Under the pieces are notes generated by a model. The model had not been told where the DNA came from. It saw only the letters and a program-made list of their open reading frames with translations, and searched no databases. From Zeugodacus cucurbitae (lineage: Eukaryota; Arthropoda; Insecta; Diptera; Tephritidae), in assembly GCF_028554725.1 (NCBI RefSeq), contig NC_071671.1, forward strand, positions 56,066,501-56,130,500: 64,000 bases of DNA. Reading direction: 5' to 3'. Shown here piece by piece: positions 61,590-64,000 of the stretch. A program made the position numbers and the translations under genes. Numbering within the stretch: the stretch's first letter is position 1; each line of letters begins with the position of its first letter.

Positions 61590-62590
61590 AAAAGGAAACG
61601 AAGTGGTGATGGATTTGTGATTCCTGAAGGTTTTTGAATAGTTTTTCATAAACCCCCCCTCGTAGAATCCCCGCTCCTTATTTGCGAAGAACTCGGACAA
61701 CCACTTTTCACAAGCCTCTTTTGAGTTCAACTTTACGCCACCAAGGGCATTCGCCATGGAGAGGAACAGGTGGTAATCACTTGACACTATGTGATGGATG
61801 CGATAAAACCTCCCATTCAAGCTGCCTTAGCTTCTAACGAGTCATCAACGAAGCGTGCGGTCTAGCGTAGTCCTGGTGGAACACTATCCCTTCCTGTTGG
61901 CCAATTCGCTTCTGGTCGATCGCCTGCTTCAAGCGGTCCAGATTGTAGAATTAAACTTGTGTCCATATGGGAGCTTATAGTGGATGATTCCATTTCAAAC
62001 CCACCAAACACACAGCAAAACCTTCCTGGCCGTCAATCCCGGCTTGGCCACTGTTTGGGACGACTCACCGGCCTTCGACCACGACCGTTTTCGTTTGATA
62101 TTGTCGTATGTGCTCAATGTTTCGTTGCCAGTCCCCATCCGCTTCAAAAAATGGGTCGAGTTCGTTCCGTTTGAGCAGCATATCGCAGGCATTGATTCGG
62201 TCCAGAAGGTTTTTTTGCGTCAAATCATACGACATCCAAAGATCAAGCTTTTTTGTGTATCCTGCCTTCTGCAGATGGTTTAAAATGGTTTGGTGTCTAA
62301 CTCCCATCTCCTGGGCGATGTCACGAGATGCAACATGCCGGTCTAACTCGATGTTTTCCATGATTTGATCTGTATTTGTTGTCATAGGTCTTCCGCCGGC
62401 TGGTTTATCCATGGTGTCGTTTTCACTCGCTCTGAATCGTCGAAACCATTCCTTCGCAGTTCGAAGTGATAAAACCACATTAATCTCGCGAATTTTGGCG
62501 TTACTGAATTGTAGAAGGCAATATCCAAACTAATCATGCATTATACATTGCCGCGAAATTCAAAAGACAAAAAGGTGGAAGGGAGAAAAT
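61590..62590 (-). pseudogene. Mellifera-type mariner transposase, frameshifted (M3)
   Basis: The longest mariner copy. In order on the minus strand: TAKEWFRRFRASEND, KPAGGRPMTTN, GVRHQTILNHLQKAG, LLDRINACDMLLKRNELDPF, then after a shift GNETLSTYDNIKRKRSWSKA, GLTARKVLLCVWW, a VFHQD-type motif near 61880, and finally SDYHLFLSMANALGGVKLNS and EACEKWLSEFFANKERGFYE. A deletion of about 10 bp at 61790 removes the SPDLAP block with the third catalytic Asp. The C-terminal tail (MKNYSKTFRNHKS) is unlike the usual LPSRW ending. Several other frameshifts; inactive. Confidence 0.88.
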
Positions 62591-62811
62591 TTCCAACCAA
62601 TATTACGAAGATCTCGTGTCTTTCTAGTTCGCCTTATATCAAATTCATTCATATAACGGTCAGTCTATAATACATATATCTTAATTAATGTGCATTATGA
62701 AATATGCGATCAACTATTTTGCGAGTTTCTGCTAAATATAAATGAAATCAGTTTATACCGTTCTCTAACCCAATACAGAAATTGTATCACTATCATCACC
62801 CATCGTAGATG

Positions 62812-62920
62812 TAGAGCTCGAGATGCCTCGAGAAACGAGAGTTACTCTCAGACAAATATGTTCTGACAATTGCAACATGTTAAACTCTCGAGCTCGAGAT
62901 GCCTCGAGAAAGGAGGATAT
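62812..62920 (+). repeat. Short direct repeat containing GAGCTCGAGATGCCTCGAG
   Basis: The block GAGCTCGAGATGCCTCGAG followed by AAA occurs at about 62814 and 62890, 76 bp apart. After each copy a related TTGCAAC-N-TNTTAAACTCT string follows (about 62871 and 62919), so a unit of partly related sequence has duplicated. Confidence 0.7.
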
Positions 62921-63237
62921 TGCAACCTCTTAAACTCTTATTTATCGGGAAATACCAAATATATATCGTAAATGCAATAAGCTCCCGCATGGGACTATCT
63001 ACCACTGTGCATGACCTCTCAAAGCTATTGTTTATTAAGAGGTTTACTTATGAACCGACCATAATGAAGCAGCTAGATGTACCATTAGATAAGCTCTATA
63101 ACATAACCTACCTTACAGCAAAAATGGTTTTATATAATCGAGAATATATGATAAACTCTGAAGTCATGCTTTCATGGGGTGGAAAAGACCAATGTGAGAG
63201 TTTTGAATTTTCTGAAAGTTCTGAAGATATTTAATGT
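62899..63237 (+). CDS. Hypothetical 111-codon ORF, unrecognised
   Basis: Opens at an ATG inside the second direct-repeat copy, with an in-frame TAA 18 bases upstream, and runs 111 codons to a TAA. Unlike most open frames here it is not low-complexity: it has mixed composition, with PTIMKQLDVPLDKLYNITYL and VMLSWGGKDQCESFEFSES. I recognise no domain. It could be a fragment of an unidentified element, an exon, or chance. No signal peptide or transmembrane segment is evident, and flanking splice sites were not resolved. Confidence 0.3.
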
Positions 63238-64000
63238 TTTCTAGAGTCACAACACAACTACTCTTAATGTTTATGACTAACTACTTTATAACTACCACAA
63301 TAGACTTGTCGTTTGATTACAGCTCTAATATCGGGTGATTTACAAGTTTAGAAATATAAATCTAAAGTCATGTTGCCGAGTATATATATACGTGTTTAGT
63401 ACATGTTTATGCCCATATATGTATATAAAATTAATCGTCACGTACTTTGTATCGCGTAATTAAACTTTTAATGACCATTTAATTGCATTTCACTAAAAGA
63501 CCATTGCAACTACTATGTAGGTATGTACTAGAAAGCTCGTTGAAGAAAATTAATGGAAACCATTTCGTGGGCAGACACATGTATGTATATAACGCCTATA
63601 CATACATATGTACGTGCACATATGTGAAAACTTTCAGCCAGAAATAGGCATGTGATGCCAGTGGCAAGCATGTCAAGGGTCATTCCAGTGAAAGCAGAGT
63701 TGCGGCTAAAGTTAGTTTTAGCCGGTAAAAGTGTATTTTTAGAACAGTGATGTGTGCAGTTAAAGCTTGAATTCATAAAGTATATTTTTTGCACTGCAAC
63801 TTCTTGCAATCCTCATTCAAATAGTCAGTAAAACTGAAACATGAGTGCTTTTTACTGTCAATTTGCTTCAATAAAAATGTATAAAACACTCCACACTTCC
63901 AAATGAGTCACCCATTATGTGGCTCTGTATTGTTTATATACACTTATATGTCTGTATGTCTGCAAGCATGACGCGAATGTAGTACATATGCTACGAGTAC
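63238..64000. other. Right edge, nothing recognised
   Basis: AT-rich with ATAC/TATG microsatellites at 63400-63620. No gene-like signal. Confidence 0.55.

Noticed and set aside
1..64000. tRNA or rRNA genes
   Set aside because: No cloverleaf with a GGTTCGAATCC-type box B plus matching acceptor stem was found by eye. A covariance-model scan would be decisive.

Overview
The window looks like nuclear DNA of a higher fly (Diptera, Schizophora), and a tephritid fruit fly is my best guess. It is strongly AT-rich, has long repeat-filled introns with GT-AG boundaries, is full of ATAC, CA and ATTAAA-type simple repeats, and carries mariner and non-LTR elements of dipteran type. The species assignment is inference, because no species-diagnostic gene is present.

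One host gene is visible. It lies on the minus strand and runs from an ATG at 27893 leftwards off the window. Seven coding exons (27524-27893, 25153-25266, 7547-7653, 5243-5334, 1834-1960, 1124-1350, 672-848) join in perfect phase to 404 full codons. They encode the N-terminus, hormone-binding domain and TM1-TM5 of a class B (secretin-family) GPCR of the calcitonin/DH31-receptor group. TM6, TM7 and the cytoplasmic tail lie beyond the left edge. Intron 2 alone is 17.5 kb.

Almost everything else is mobile DNA. It includes: (1) an apparently complete Tc1/mariner-superfamily element with an intact 361-codon transposase, inverted ends and a TA duplication (8049-9360); (2) four decayed mellifera-type mariner copies, each broken differently; (3) four 5'-truncated or deleted copies of one non-LTR retrotransposon ending in CATACATA, plus a GC-rich 5' end of what may be another; (4) seven copies of a 0.9-1.5 kb non-coding repeat, family X, with a small hairpin near each end; (5) several non-autonomous elements recognised by inverted ends: a 1585-bp element with six copies of a TGTCCCGTGCGA motif, a TA-flanked 347-bp MITE, a TTAA-flanked 287-bp piggyBac-type MITE, and two related TTAAGGGG-ended families B and C; (6) a three-layer nest of elements at 56486-59098; (7) two very long simple-repeat arrays, hexamer at 39988-40398 and pentamer at 60001-61135.

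The DNA right of 27.9 kb is presumably 5' flank or 5'-UTR introns of the receptor gene. I see no second convincing host gene, tRNA, rRNA or CRISPR array. All family assignments were made by eye without database searches.
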